Program-made: the position numbers and the translations under genes
Notes under the pieces: generated by a model
The model's input: only the letters and a program-made list of their open reading frames with translations
Told to the model about the DNA's origin: nothing
The model's database searches: none
Shown: positions 1 through 10,061 of the stretch, piece after piece
How positions within the stretch are numbered: the first letter of the stretch is position 1
How the letters are laid out: each line of letters opens with the position of its first letter
DNA from: Ravibacter sp964562455
GTDB lineage: Bacteria > Bacteroidota > Bacteroidia > Cytophagales > Spirosomataceae
Direction of reading: 5' to 3'
Length of the DNA: 64,000 bases
Assembly (NCBI GenBank): GCA_964562455.1
Contig: CAZLTN010000016.1
Location: 1 to 64,000 of the forward strand

Positions 1-626
1 ACGACCATTGGGACCACCTGGATTATGATACGATGCTCAAACTGAAAAACAGGACAGGAAAGGTAATCTGCCCCCTGGGCGTGGGGGCACACCTGGAGTA
101 TTGGGGATTCGATCCGGCTATCGTTACGGAAGTCGACTGGAACGACCATCTGCAGCTGGAGAGCGGTATCCGGCTGACGGCTCTGCCGGCCCGTCATTTT
201 TCGGGAAGGGGACTAAGCTCCAATCATTCGCTTTGGACGGGATACATGCTGCAAAGCTCGTTGGGGAACATCTACCTTTCGGGTGATACGGGCTACGATA
301 CGCATTTCAGGAAAATCAAAGAACAATTCGGTACCATCGATCTGGCCATCATGGAAAACGGGCAGTATAACGACGATTGGAGGTATATCCATATCATCCC
401 TGAAGACCTCGTAAAAGCCATTGAAGAGCTGCAACCGAAGCGGCTGATGACCATTCACAATTCAAAGTACGCATTGGGCAGGCACGCCTGGTACGAACCG
501 ATGGAAAAAATTGCCAGTGCTTCCGAAGCACATTCTTTTAATCTTATCACACCAATGATCGGAGAGCCTGTTATGCTGAAAGACAGCACACAAGCTTTCA
601 CAAAATGGTGGCAAGCGGAGAAATAA
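1..626 (+). CDS. Metallo-beta-lactamase-fold hydrolase, NAPE-PLD/UlaG-like (5' end outside window)
   Basis: The reading frame is open from base 3 and already encodes DHWDHLDYDT, which is the tail of the metal-binding HxHxDH motif, so the true start lies before the window. Further family signatures are ARHFSGRG, SGDTGY (third metal ligand region) and a late His in TIHNSKYALGRHAW. Spacing and motifs fit the NAPE-PLD/UlaG branch of zinc-dependent hydrolases, which cleave phosphodiesters or lactones; Bacteroidota homologues are mostly uncharacterised. About 200 residues are visible and the N-terminal beta-strands are missing. No signal peptide can be assessed. The fold call is firm; the substrate is unknown. 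The 181 bases that follow, before the next gene, show no recognisable element. Confidence 0.85.
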   Translation, partial: DHWDHLDYDTMLKLKNRTGKVICPLGVGAHLEYWGFDPAIVTEVDWNDHLQLESGIRLTALPARHFSGRGLSSNHSLWTGYMLQSSLGNIYLSGDTGYDTHFRKIKEQFGTIDLAIMENGQYNDDWRYIHIIPEDLVKAIEELQPKRLMTIHNSKYALGRHAWYEPMEKIASASEAHSFNLITPMIGEPVMLKDSTQAFTKWWQAEK

Positions 627-807
627 ACCCTGTTTCCTGATCTTTACCCGAAACCGCTCAATAAATTTATTTTCGCGGCAGCCCATTATATGCTTAATAT
701 TGGGGAATAATTGATTAACCCTCTTTATTTACATCCTGCATTTATAAAGCCCGGCATGGCCTGTCATGTCCCCCTGTGGCATAGCTTACAGCCTGGCAGC
801 ATTAGAT

Positions 808-2124
808 ATGACAAAAAAACTCTACCGCATTATCCCGATGCTTTCGTTCGTCGCGATCCTGCCGGAAGCTGCTCCCCTCCGCGGGCATCATACGGCTATT
901 ACCTTCGTTCACGAAGCCGGGCCGCGAAGCAGCGATACCATTGTAGCAGTCCGTGAAGCTATATTGCCCGTCCGTCGGAAAGCACTTGCCTCCAATTATC
1001 GCGTCATAGCTTTCGGCGGCGGCCTTACCGCAGGCTTTCGAAATGGCGGACTGTTCCGCGAAGGCCAGCAATGGGCCTATCCAAACCTGATCGCCCGCCA
1101 GATGGGTGCACCATTTGCACAGCCGCTTTTCAGTAAAAGCAGGGGAAACGGTACCGGTTATTTTACTGCTCCCGCAACATCCTCCGCTTCCGGACGGGGA
1201 AAAGTAAGCAATAATCTCGCCGTCTCGGAAACGGACGGAAGCCTTGAGCCCTATAACGGAACATCCGTAAATAATTTTGCAGTTCCTTATTTCAGCAGGA
1301 GAATGGACCTGTCCGGGCATCTCAGGACTTATGCACTCCCGTTTATCAGCAGGATAAATCCCGGTGCGTCAAAACGCGCGCCGCTAAGCCAGCAGGAATG
1401 GATATCATCCCTCGATATACATTCCGATCTGTTTGTATTTGAAGCCGGCTTCGACGACCTGGTACACAGCATCCGTAATGACGGCGGCGGAATTTCCCAG
1501 ATAGCCTTTGAAACCCTTGACCGGACCGATGAAATGAAAATGATCGGCGAACTCGTTAAAACAGGAAAAAAGGGATTGCTTCTGAATGTCCCCGATGTTT
1601 TATCCCTCCCCTACTTTCAGCAGTACAACTGGGACAAAATAAAAAACTACCAGGTCAGGCTCATGGTAAAACGTTCTACTTCAGTCGAACCGGTAGATTT
1701 CGATCCTGAAACCGACCAACTGCTTCCGTGCGAGACGGCTGAGAAAATAATCACCGGGAAACTAACCGGAACGATCTTACTGAAAGACAGCGAAGTGATT
1801 TCCCGCGATCCTTACGATAATGAGTTTCTCGTTGCCGATCCTGCCTCTTTTAACCGCTTCAAAATAGGGCGCGCTGCGCTTCAATATGGCCTTGCAATCA
1901 CAGACCTTCACGAAATTTACAGGAAAATCATGGCCGGCAACTACACTACGCACGACGGTGTACAAATTGTACCATCCTGGCCGGCAGGCAATTTCTTCTC
2001 GGCCGACGGAATCTATCCTACAGAGCTGGGGCAGGCGGTAATTGCGAATGAATGTATCCTGACGCTAAATCGTCACTATGGCCTGTCAATTCCGCTGATC
2101 GCTACGAAAGATGTAAGAAAATAA
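808..2124 (+). CDS. SGNH/GDSL-like exported protein with lost catalytic residues
   Basis: A 438-residue protein if read from the ATG at 808, which gives a basic-hydrophobic N-terminus (MTKKLYRIIPMLSFVAIL) resembling a signal peptide. An in-frame ATG at 766 only adds 14 residues ahead of that signal. The fold is recognisable: block I is FGGGLTAG where active members have GDSLTAG or GNSLTAG, followed by the subfamily pattern GGLFREGQ..YPNLIARQMG. Block III is EAGFDD where a GxND is expected. Block V is DGIYPTELGQAVIAN where DGxHxT is expected. The nucleophile Ser, the oxyanion Asn and the catalytic His are thus all replaced, so esterase activity is unlikely and a binding or structural role is more plausible (inference). 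The next gene downstream is an unrelated-looking but catalytically intact SGNH protein. Confidence 0.7.
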   Translation: MTKKLYRIIPMLSFVAILPEAAPLRGHHTAITFVHEAGPRSSDTIVAVREAILPVRRKALASNYRVIAFGGGLTAGFRNGGLFREGQQWAYPNLIARQMGAPFAQPLFSKSRGNGTGYFTAPATSSASGRGKVSNNLAVSETDGSLEPYNGTSVNNFAVPYFSRRMDLSGHLRTYALPFISRINPGASKRAPLSQQEWISSLDIHSDLFVFEAGFDDLVHSIRNDGGGISQIAFETLDRTDEMKMIGELVKTGKKGLLLNVPDVLSLPYFQQYNWDKIKNYQVRLMVKRSTSVEPVDFDPETDQLLPCETAEKIITGKLTGTILLKDSEVISRDPYDNEFLVADPASFNRFKIGRAALQYGLAITDLHEIYRKIMAGNYTTHDGVQIVPSWPAGNFFSADGIYPTELGQAVIANECILTLNRHYGLSIPLIATKDVRK

Positions 2125-2236
2125 ACCGGGGTGTCATGCGACATCAGTGTCTACTGACCTCCGCCAAGGTACTGACATCCCTATCCCAGGTTGAAAACGG
2201 GGACTATGAAATATGTCGGGACTGCCTCTCTAAATA

Positions 2237-3826
2237 ATGAAATATAGTCAATACCAGTTTATGCAAATAAAAGATACCTTTCATATATATATCCTGCTGC
2301 TTGCAGCAATCCTTTTTATCAGCCTGTATCCCGCCTCAGGTCAGTCCATTGACATCAGCCTGCCGCTTCACAGGTCGGTATACCAGAGGGACCAGACGTC
2401 GAAAGCTACAGTTCCTTTGGCTGTCCAGTTTAAAAATTCCGATGTCCGGAAATTCAGCTACAAGGTTGAGAAACTGAATATTGTAACCGGCGAATCGCCG
2501 ATGCCTGAAACGATCGAAGTTCTGAACGTATCCGAAAACGGCCTTTTCCAAGCTGATCTCCAGGTAAACGCTGGCTGGCACAAACTGACGATCCAGACCT
2601 ATGCCGTCGACAATTCCCTCCTGGAAACAAATGAAGTGAAGTTCGGGGTAGGTGAAGTAGTCTTTTCTGCCGGACAGTCCAACATACAGGGGATCGAACT
2701 AGGTTCGGAAGGGTCGCCGCTTTTACCCGGCAGTACCTACGACGGCCTGAGCCTGATCAACCAAAACTGCTTCTGCAAAAAGACATTTCCTTTCCCGGTC
2801 TTCGAAAAAATGGAAAGGGGGACCTTCGATACACAGAAAAAAATAGCGCCGAACGGTAATCAGAACCTCTGGTGCTACGAAGTGGCGGCCAGGAAGATCT
2901 CCGACGACAACGGGGGAATTCCAGTTATCTTTTTTAACACTGCTTCTACAGGCACCTCCTTAATGAACTGGTCGGAAAGCGCCGATAACCGCAATGCCAT
3001 TACGAGTAGTCCGTGGACTATCAACTGTAATCCGGATGTAGGACAATGGGGTAGCGAAGGTGCGGAAGGGCATCCTTATCTTACGCTGAGAACAGCGCTG
3101 AATTTCTATGGAGGCATGTTCGGCGCCCGCACCGTACTATGGCACCAGGGCGAATCGGACAAAATCATAGGCACATCCAAAGACACCTACCGGGAGGGCC
3201 TCGTCAACGTCATCAACCGGTCACGGCAGCATTTTAACTCCGGTCTGGCCTGGACCATCTCGAGGGTATCCTACTTCCCTCCCGGAACCTCCGGAGCTGT
3301 CATACAGGGACAGGAAGAAGCGAAAAACAGCCTCTCCAATACATCATGGGGTGCCTATTATTCGGACGATTTCACCGGATCAGGCGTTTTCAGACAATCC
3401 GATAACCTCCATTTTAACCAGGCAGGCCTTGTGGCGCTGGGAAACCAGATCGCAACAGGCTATTATACGCCGTACGGTCTGCCACCCGGTTTTACCCCTC
3501 TGGCCGACCTGGCCCCGGTACCGGCTCTCGCCACCCCGGGTATCAATGTCACCGGGGCTGACGGTACGTACACATTGACGGTCAACGGGAACCACCAGTC
3601 GTATTGCTGGGTAAACCAGAACGGACCGATCAATAACTGCCAGTTCACGACACAGTCCATCACGGTCAGCTCGGGTAAGTGGAGATGCTACGTAACCCAT
3701 ACGGACAACGCGCCTGTCGCAGGTCATGAACAGCAGAATATTTCCCTCACCCGGAATGTTGAGCTCCCGTTAACCCATTTTCAGAACAGCCTGGGAACCG
3801 GGTCTACGGCACGGATTATTGAGTAA
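2237..3826 (+). CDS. Exported SASA-type carbohydrate acetylesterase (SGNH family)
   Basis: A 529-residue secreted protein. The signal peptide ends near YPASGQS, and the start could be 2237 or the in-frame ATG at 2261 (MQIKDTFHIY...). An N-terminal beta-sandwich of about 110 residues precedes the catalytic domain. The catalytic domain carries SAGQSNIQG (nucleophile Ser), WHQGESD (block typical of sialate O-acetylesterase/CE6-like SASA proteins) and DNLHFNQAG (Asp-His pair). Such enzymes remove O-acetyl groups from glycans in the periplasm or outside the cell. The C-terminal 100 residues look Ig-like and stop at VELPLTHFQNSLG..., which resembles only the opening of the linker that usually leads into a type IX secretion C-terminal domain. 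That domain seems to be missing. The 3' end overlaps the 3' end of lysS by 11 bp (convergent). Confidence 0.75.
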   Translation: MKYSQYQFMQIKDTFHIYILLLAAILFISLYPASGQSIDISLPLHRSVYQRDQTSKATVPLAVQFKNSDVRKFSYKVEKLNIVTGESPMPETIEVLNVSENGLFQADLQVNAGWHKLTIQTYAVDNSLLETNEVKFGVGEVVFSAGQSNIQGIELGSEGSPLLPGSTYDGLSLINQNCFCKKTFPFPVFEKMERGTFDTQKKIAPNGNQNLWCYEVAARKISDDNGGIPVIFFNTASTGTSLMNWSESADNRNAITSSPWTINCNPDVGQWGSEGAEGHPYLTLRTALNFYGGMFGARTVLWHQGESDKIIGTSKDTYREGLVNVINRSRQHFNSGLAWTISRVSYFPPGTSGAVIQGQEEAKNSLSNTSWGAYYSDDFTGSGVFRQSDNLHFNQAGLVALGNQIATGYYTPYGLPPGFTPLADLAPVPALATPGINVTGADGTYTLTVNGNHQSYCWVNQNGPINNCQFTTQSITVSSGKWRCYVTHTDNAPVAGHEQQNISLTRNVELPLTHFQNSLGTGSTARIIE

Positions 3827-5561
3827 CAGGAAAAGCCTGGCGCGCCTTTTCAACCCAATCTCTGACTACACCCTGATCAGGCACTTTCTCCTCTATTTTA
3901 AACTTCTTCCTGAGCCCGCCCAGGTCGTTGAAAATCTTATTAGGGTTGGCCGCTTTTATGGAATCGATCGTCAGGAAACCCATTTTCTGTAATACGGGAA
4001 CCCAGACTTTATCTATCCCCAGTGCAAGGTAATCAGCCTCAGATGCCACTTCCACCCGCTTTTCCGGCCTCATCTGCGGGAAGAATATCACCTCCTGTAT
4101 GCTGGCGTTGTCAGTCAGCAGCATTGTCAGCCGGTCAATTCCGATCCCTATCCCTGCAGTAGGAGGCATCCCGTACTCGAGCGCCCTGATAAAATCGTCG
4201 TCCATTTCCATCGCCTCTTCATCTCCCCGCTCTTTCAGCCTCAACTGCTCATCGAAGCGCTCCTTCTGATCGATAGGATCAGTCAGCTCGGAATAGGCAT
4301 TGGCGATTTCTTTCCCGTTTACGAAAAGCTCAAACCGTTCTACCATACCGGGTTTCGCGCGGTGCTTTTTAGTCAGCGGGGACATTTCGACGGGATGATC
4401 CGTGATGAAAGTCGGCTGGATGATATGCTCTTCTACTTTTTCACCAAAAATCTCGTCTATGAGCTTTCCTTTCCCCATGCTGTCGTCTATTTCCATTCCC
4501 CATTCCCGGCAGCGCTCACGAATAGCTGCTTCATCGAGCTCATCTACATTGAGGCCCGTATATTTTTCTATAGCGTCGGTAATGCTGAGACGCGGATAAG
4601 GACCTGCGAAGTTCAGGGCCTGGTCGCCGAAACTGGCTTCCGTAGTGCCGTTTACCGCTAAGGCAACCCTTTCCAGCAGGTTTTCGAGCATCTCCATCAT
4701 CCAGTTGTAATCCTTATAAGCCACATACAACTCGACCGTTGTAAATTCCGGGTTATGCGTCCTGTCCATACCCTCGTTCCGGAACAATTTTCCGAATTCA
4801 TATACGCCGTCAAAACCGCCCACAATCAGCCGCTTCAGGTGAAGCTCGGTAGCAATACGGAGATACAGATCGGTATCCAACGCATTATGATGCGTTTTAA
4901 AAGGCCTCGCAGCAGCGCCTCCATGTACGTTCTGCAATACGGGTGTCTCTACTTCCAACCAGTTCTGGCTATCGAAATAACTTCTCATGGTCGTTATAAT
5001 CCTGGCTCTTTTGATAAAGATCTCTCTTACATCAGGATTGACGATGAGGTCGACATAGCGCTGCCTGTAGCGAAGCTCCGGGTCTGTAAAGCCGTCATAA
5101 ACATTTCCCTGCTCATCCCGCTTGACAACGGGCAACGGCCGGAGCGCTTTACTGAGAATGGTAAAACGCTGTACATGAACAGATATTTCGTTGGTCTGAG
5201 TGGTAAAAACAAACCCGTTCACACCAACTATATCCCCGATATCGAGGAGCTTTTTAAAGACGGTGTTATAAAGCGTTTTATCCTCATCGGGACAAAGATC
5301 GTCCCGACGGAAATAAAGCTGGATACGGCCTGTAGCATCCTGCAGCTCGGCGAAAGCGGCGCTTCCCATGATCCGGAAGCCCATCAGCCTGCCGGCCAGC
5401 GAAACATTTTTATAGTCGATCTTATTGTTCCCGTAGTTTTCGAGAATATCCTTTGCGGTAGAATTTACTTCAAATGTTTCGGGAGGATACGGGTTGATAT
5501 CCATCCTGATCAACTCCTCTCTCTTTTGTCGGCGCAACAGCTCCTGCTCGCTAAGCAACAT
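3816..5561 (-). CDS. lysS: Lysyl-tRNA synthetase, class II
   Basis: A 581-residue class II synthetase that charges tRNA-Lys in the cytosol. An OB-fold anticodon-binding domain occupies roughly residues 55-170. The catalytic core carries motif 2 (FRNEGMDRTHNPEF) and motif 3 (GIGIGIDRLTMLL), followed by FFPQMRPE. After the core there is an extra segment of about 75 residues (GIDKVWVPVLQKMGF to the end) that E. coli LysS (about 505 aa) lacks; similar extensions are known in Cytophagales relatives. The first 62 codons lie inside the left copy of the 2153-bp tandem duplication, and this is the only intact copy. A good consensus promoter sits 52 bp upstream of the start. The gene is the distal member of the ancestral order ettA - small membrane protein - lysS. 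Confidence 0.97.
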   Translation of the reverse strand: MLLSEQELLRRQKREELIRMDINPYPPETFEVNSTAKDILENYGNNKIDYKNVSLAGRLMGFRIMGSAAFAELQDATGRIQLYFRRDDLCPDEDKTLYNTVFKKLLDIGDIVGVNGFVFTTQTNEISVHVQRFTILSKALRPLPVVKRDEQGNVYDGFTDPELRYRQRYVDLIVNPDVREIFIKRARIITTMRSYFDSQNWLEVETPVLQNVHGGAAARPFKTHHNALDTDLYLRIATELHLKRLIVGGFDGVYEFGKLFRNEGMDRTHNPEFTTVELYVAYKDYNWMMEMLENLLERVALAVNGTTEASFGDQALNFAGPYPRLSITDAIEKYTGLNVDELDEAAIRERCREWGMEIDDSMGKGKLIDEIFGEKVEEHIIQPTFITDHPVEMSPLTKKHRAKPGMVERFELFVNGKEIANAYSELTDPIDQKERFDEQLRLKERGDEEAMEMDDDFIRALEYGMPPTAGIGIGIDRLTMLLTDNASIQEVIFFPQMRPEKRVEVASEADYLALGIDKVWVPVLQKMGFLTIDSIKAANPNKIFNDLGGLRKKFKIEEKVPDQGVVRDWVEKARQAFPVTQ

Positions 5562-5612
5562 ATTGATATGCTATGGTGAAAAAACACTCTTAATACCTGT
5601 AAAAACAGGGGG

Positions 5613-5643
5613 CAAAATTAAAGAAAAGCCGGGGACCGGCAAA
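5613..5643 (-). promoter_or_regulatory. Bacteroidota-type promoter of lysS
   Basis: On the minus strand the sequence reads TTTG, 19 bases, then TAATTTTG. This matches the Bacteroidota housekeeping consensus (TTTG at -33, TAnnTTTG at -7) at the usual spacing. The -7 box ends 52 bp upstream of the lysS ATG. The spacer contains a small perfect palindrome (GCCGG-GGA-CCGGC). An exact second copy lies at 7766-7796. Confidence 0.7.
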
Positions 5644-5655
5644 ATCGATAAAAGT

Positions 5656-5828
5656 GATAACCACGGAGACACGAAGTAACGCTCTTTCCCGTCTCCCGAC
5701 GGTGAAAGAGCGAAAGCCGGTCTCTGACCGACAAAGAGATCAGTTTTTATCAGGTCAGAGACCTGATAACGCCCTCCCTTCGTCAGAAGACGAGGGAGAG
5801 CCTCGGTGTTCTCTGTGCCTTGTGAAAT
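5656..5828. other. Intergenic stretch of nested hairpins, copy 1
   Basis: Four adjacent hairpins fill the space between the small membrane-protein gene (ends 5829) and the lysS promoter. They are 5680-5712 (9-bp outer and 5-bp inner stem, one bulge), 5718-5730 (CGGTC-TCT-GACCG), 5748-5768 (9 bp, 3-base loop) and 5774-5798 (10 bp with one bulge). The 11 bases at 5719-5729 are the exact reverse complement of 5753-5763, so hairpins 2 and 3 could instead pair with each other. The outer ends (ACCACGGAGACACGAAG on the left; TTTCACAAGGCACAGAG as the reverse complement on the right) look like related, imperfect inverted ends. Probably an intergenic repeat or MITE-like element; no function is known to me. 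Confidence 0.6.
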
Positions 5829-6164
5829 TCAGCTATCGAAAGCCCTCTTAATAAAAGCACCGATAAAGCTTCCCGCAAAAGTCAGCCCGACCGATCCGAT
5901 CAGGCTGTGGTACTCTATCTCCGGCACCGGCGCGCTCCTCCCGGTTACCAGCACACCCACTACCAATACGACAGACTGGATAAGCGCCGCGATCCAACCC
6001 CGCCGCGGATCGATCAACCCGAGGATAATCCCTGCAACCGCAGCAGCGAGAAGGGGGATGTGGACACCGGTAGTACCGTGTATCAGCCATGCTGTCGCGG
6101 CCCCGAGTATGAAAGCGGCTACCGCCCCGACCAGGTAGACCGACGGCTTTTTAACACCTTCCAT
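5829..6164 (-). CDS. Small integral membrane protein, copy 1
   Basis: A 111-residue protein with three to four hydrophobic segments: VYLVGAVAAFILGAATAWLI, IPLLAAAVAGIILGLI, WIAALIQSVVLVVGVLV and SLIGSVGLTFAGSFIGAFI. It is therefore predicted to be an inner-membrane protein. I do not recognise the family and no catalytic motif is visible. It starts 3 bp after the ettA stop codon, so it is probably translationally coupled to ettA. In this copy the upstream ettA is the truncated one. It is identical to the gene at 7982-8317 because both lie in the tandem duplication. Antisense open frames across it are shadows. Confidence 0.7.
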   Translation of the reverse strand: MEGVKKPSVYLVGAVAAFILGAATAWLIHGTTGVHIPLLAAAVAGIILGLIDPRRGWIAALIQSVVLVVGVLVTGRSAPVPEIEYHSLIGSVGLTFAGSFIGAFIKRAFDS

Positions 6165-6167
6165 CTT

Positions 6168-7527
6168 CTATACCAGCTTCCTGTACCTGATCCGGGTGGG
6201 CTTGGCTTCATTGCCCAGGCGCTTCTTCCTGTTTTCTTCGTATTCGGAAAAGTTGCCTTCAAACCAGTATACTTCCGAGTTCCCCTCGAACGCCAGGATA
6301 TGAGTTGCGACCCTGTCGAGGAACCACCTGTCGTGCGAAATCACAACCGCACAACCTGCAAAATTTTCGAGGCCTTCTTCCAAAGCCCTCAGGGTATTGA
6401 CATCCAGGTCGTTGGTAGGCTCATCGAGTAACAGGAGATTGCCGCCCTCTTTCAATGTCAGGGCCAGATGTACACGGTTGCGCTCTCCTCCCGACAGGTT
6501 TGCGATCTTCTTCTCCTGGTCGGCGCCTGCAAAATTGAAACGGCTCACATAAGCCCTTGCATTACTTTGCTTGCCTCCCAGCATGATCCATTCATTCCCT
6601 TCAGATATGGTCTGGTAAACGGACTTATCCGGGTTCAGGTTATCGTGCTCCTGGTCTACATACGACCATTGAACGGTTTCGCCTACTTCAAAATGCCCCC
6701 TCAACGGCTCAAGCTGACCGGTGATCAATTTAAATAAAGTAGTTTTTCCCGCACCGTTCGGACCGATGATGCCGACTATCCCTGCGGGCGGCAGCGAAAA
6801 GCTCAGGTTTTCATACAGCAGCTTATCGCCAAACCCCATCGTAATCCCGTTTGCTTCGATTACCTTATTCCCTAAACGGGGGCCCGACGGGATGAATATT
6901 TCCAGTTTCTCCTCTTTCTCGCGGCCCTCTTCACTCAGCAGCTTCTCGTAAGCTCCGAGCCTCGCCTTTGATTTTGCCTGCCGCGCCTTAGGCGCCATCC
7001 TGACCCATTCGAGCTCCCGCTGCAATGTCTTCTGCCGCTTCGATTCGGTTTTTTCCTCTTTCTTCAGTCGTTCCTGCTTCTGGTCAAGCCACGACGAATA
7101 GTTGCCTTTCCACGGAATCCCTTCCCCGCGATCGAGCTCCAGTATCCACCCTGCAACATTATCAAGAAAGTAACGGTCGTGGGTAACGGCGATCACAGTC
7201 CCTTTGTACTGGCGCAGATGCTCTTCAAGCCACAGAACCGACTCGGCATCCAGGTGGTTGGTCGGCTCATCCAGAAGAAGTACGTCGGGCTGGCGAAGCA
7301 GCAGCCGGCAAAGCGCTACCCTGCGCTTTTCACCCCCTGAAAGCGTCGATATCAAATGATCGGACGGCGGGCATCTCAACGCATCCATCGCCACTTCGAG
7401 GCGGTTATCGAGATTCCACGCATCCAGGGCGTCCAGTTTTTCCTGGACGGTACCCTGCCTTTCGAGAAGCTTGTCAAAATCGGCATTTTCGTCTCCGAAA
7501 GCTTCATTTATCTCGTCGAACTCCCTG
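6168..7527 (-). pseudogene. ettA remnant lacking the first ~102 codons
   Basis: This is the 3' part of the ABC-F gene carried by the left duplication copy. The join at 7527/7528 removes 308 bases of coding sequence, and with them the first Walker A (GLNGSGKST) and the gene's own start and promoter. What remains includes the first signature LSGGEKRR, the first Walker B, the inter-domain linker and the whole second nucleotide-binding domain. Upstream of the join lies lysS-derived sequence in another frame. A GTG at 7394 (codon 148 of full EttA) could give a 408-residue half-active product, transcribed from the second lysS promoter copy at 7766-7796, but no proper initiation site is evident. I treat it as a pseudogene. 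Confidence 0.85.
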
Positions 7528-7714
7528 GGAAGCCCATCAGCCTGCCGGCCAGCGAAACATTTTTATAGTCGATCTTATTGTTCCCGTAGTTTTCGAGAAT
7601 ATCCTTTGCGGTAGAATTTACTTCAAATGTTTCGGGAGGATACGGGTTGATATCCATCCTGATCAACTCCTCTCTCTTTTGTCGGCGCAACAGCTCCTGC
7701 TCGCTAAGCAACAT
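7508..7714 (-). pseudogene. lysS 5' fragment created by the duplication
   Basis: The first 62 codons of lysS (to ...SLAGRLMGF) are repeated exactly. The frame then crosses the duplication join at 7528 into ettA-derived sequence, adds PGSSTR and stops. Only the N-terminal helix and the start of the anticodon-binding domain remain, so no aminoacylation is possible. It retains a full promoter copy and could be transcribed as a leader ahead of the truncated ettA, the first membrane-protein copy and intact lysS. Confidence 0.9.
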
Positions 7715-7765
7715 ATTGATATGCTATGGTGAAAAAACACTCTTAATACCTGTAAAAACAGGGGG

Positions 7766-7796
7766 CAAAATTAAAGAAAAGCCGGGGACCGGCAAA
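7766..7796 (-). promoter_or_regulatory. Second copy of the lysS promoter
   Basis: Exact duplicate, at +2153, of the promoter at 5613-5643 (TTTG, 19 bases, TAATTTTG on the minus strand). Here it lies upstream of the 62-codon lysS fragment, so it would drive a hybrid transcript through the ettA remnant and the first membrane-protein copy. Confidence 0.65.
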
Positions 7797-7808
7797 ATCG
7801 ATAAAAGT

Positions 7809-7981
7809 GATAACCACGGAGACACGAAGTAACGCTCTTTCCCGTCTCCCGACGGTGAAAGAGCGAAAGCCGGTCTCTGACCGACAAAGAGATCAGTTTT
7901 TATCAGGTCAGAGACCTGATAACGCCCTCCCTTCGTCAGAAGACGAGGGAGAGCCTCGGTGTTCTCTGTGCCTTGTGAAAT
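7809..7981. other. Intergenic stretch of nested hairpins, copy 2
   Basis: Exact duplicate of 5656-5828, with the same four hairpins (7833-7865, 7871-7883, 7901-7921, 7927-7951) and the same 11-base alternative pairing (7872-7882 with 7906-7916). It sits between the stop of the second membrane-protein gene and the second lysS promoter. Confidence 0.6.
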
Positions 7982-8317
7982 TCAGCTATCGAAAGCCCTC
8001 TTAATAAAAGCACCGATAAAGCTTCCCGCAAAAGTCAGCCCGACCGATCCGATCAGGCTGTGGTACTCTATCTCCGGCACCGGCGCGCTCCTCCCGGTTA
8101 CCAGCACACCCACTACCAATACGACAGACTGGATAAGCGCCGCGATCCAACCCCGCCGCGGATCGATCAACCCGAGGATAATCCCTGCAACCGCAGCAGC
8201 GAGAAGGGGGATGTGGACACCGGTAGTACCGTGTATCAGCCATGCTGTCGCGGCCCCGAGTATGAAAGCGGCTACCGCCCCGACCAGGTAGACCGACGGC
8301 TTTTTAACACCTTCCAT
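7982..8317 (-). CDS. Small integral membrane protein, copy 2
   Basis: Identical to the 111-residue membrane protein at 5829-6164. This copy follows the intact ettA with a gap of 3 bp, so it is the one in the ancestral operon context. There are four hydrophobic segments with a short charged loop (DPRRG) between the second and third, and a basic C-terminus (FIKRAFDS). The family is not recognised. Its tight coupling to an ABC-F translation factor and lysS is positional evidence only. Confidence 0.7.
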   Translation of the reverse strand: MEGVKKPSVYLVGAVAAFILGAATAWLIHGTTGVHIPLLAAAVAGIILGLIDPRRGWIAALIQSVVLVVGVLVTGRSAPVPEIEYHSLIGSVGLTFAGSFIGAFIKRAFDS

Positions 8318-8320
8318 CTT

Positions 8321-9988
<1,668 letters not shown>

Positions 9989-10013
9989 TTTTTGTTTAAT
10001 TTGTAAACTTAGG

Positions 10014-10044
10014 CAAATATCGTTATTTAACCCCCATTGTAAAA
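10014..10044 (-). promoter_or_regulatory. Possible ettA promoter
   Basis: On the minus strand TTTT, 19 bases, then GATATTTG. This is one mismatch per box from the TTTG / TAnnTTTG consensus, located 25 bp upstream of the ettA ATG in the divergent ettA/DUF349 intergenic region. Confidence 0.35.
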
Positions 10045-10061
10045 GTTGAATCAAAGGAAAG

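Larger units (their letters stand above)
5375..7527. repeat. Tandem duplication, left copy (2153 bp)
   Basis: Bases 5375-7527 recur at 7528-9680 with a constant offset of 2153 and no difference in the stretches compared: the junction, lysS start, intergenic hairpins, membrane protein and ettA signature region. The encoded proteins of the two copies are also identical. The left flank (c5374) and right flank (a9681) share no bases with the unit ends (g7527, g7528), so there is no microhomology at the join and no insertion sequence nearby. This copy contains the 3' part of ettA (6168-7527), the small membrane-protein gene, the hairpin region, the lysS promoter and the first 62 codons of lysS, which continue intact into unique sequence. 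Confidence 0.95.

Noticed and set aside
4755..5579. Plus-strand open frame of 274 codons
   Set aside because: It is antisense to lysS, whose frame has clear synthetase motifs; the antisense product shows no domain.
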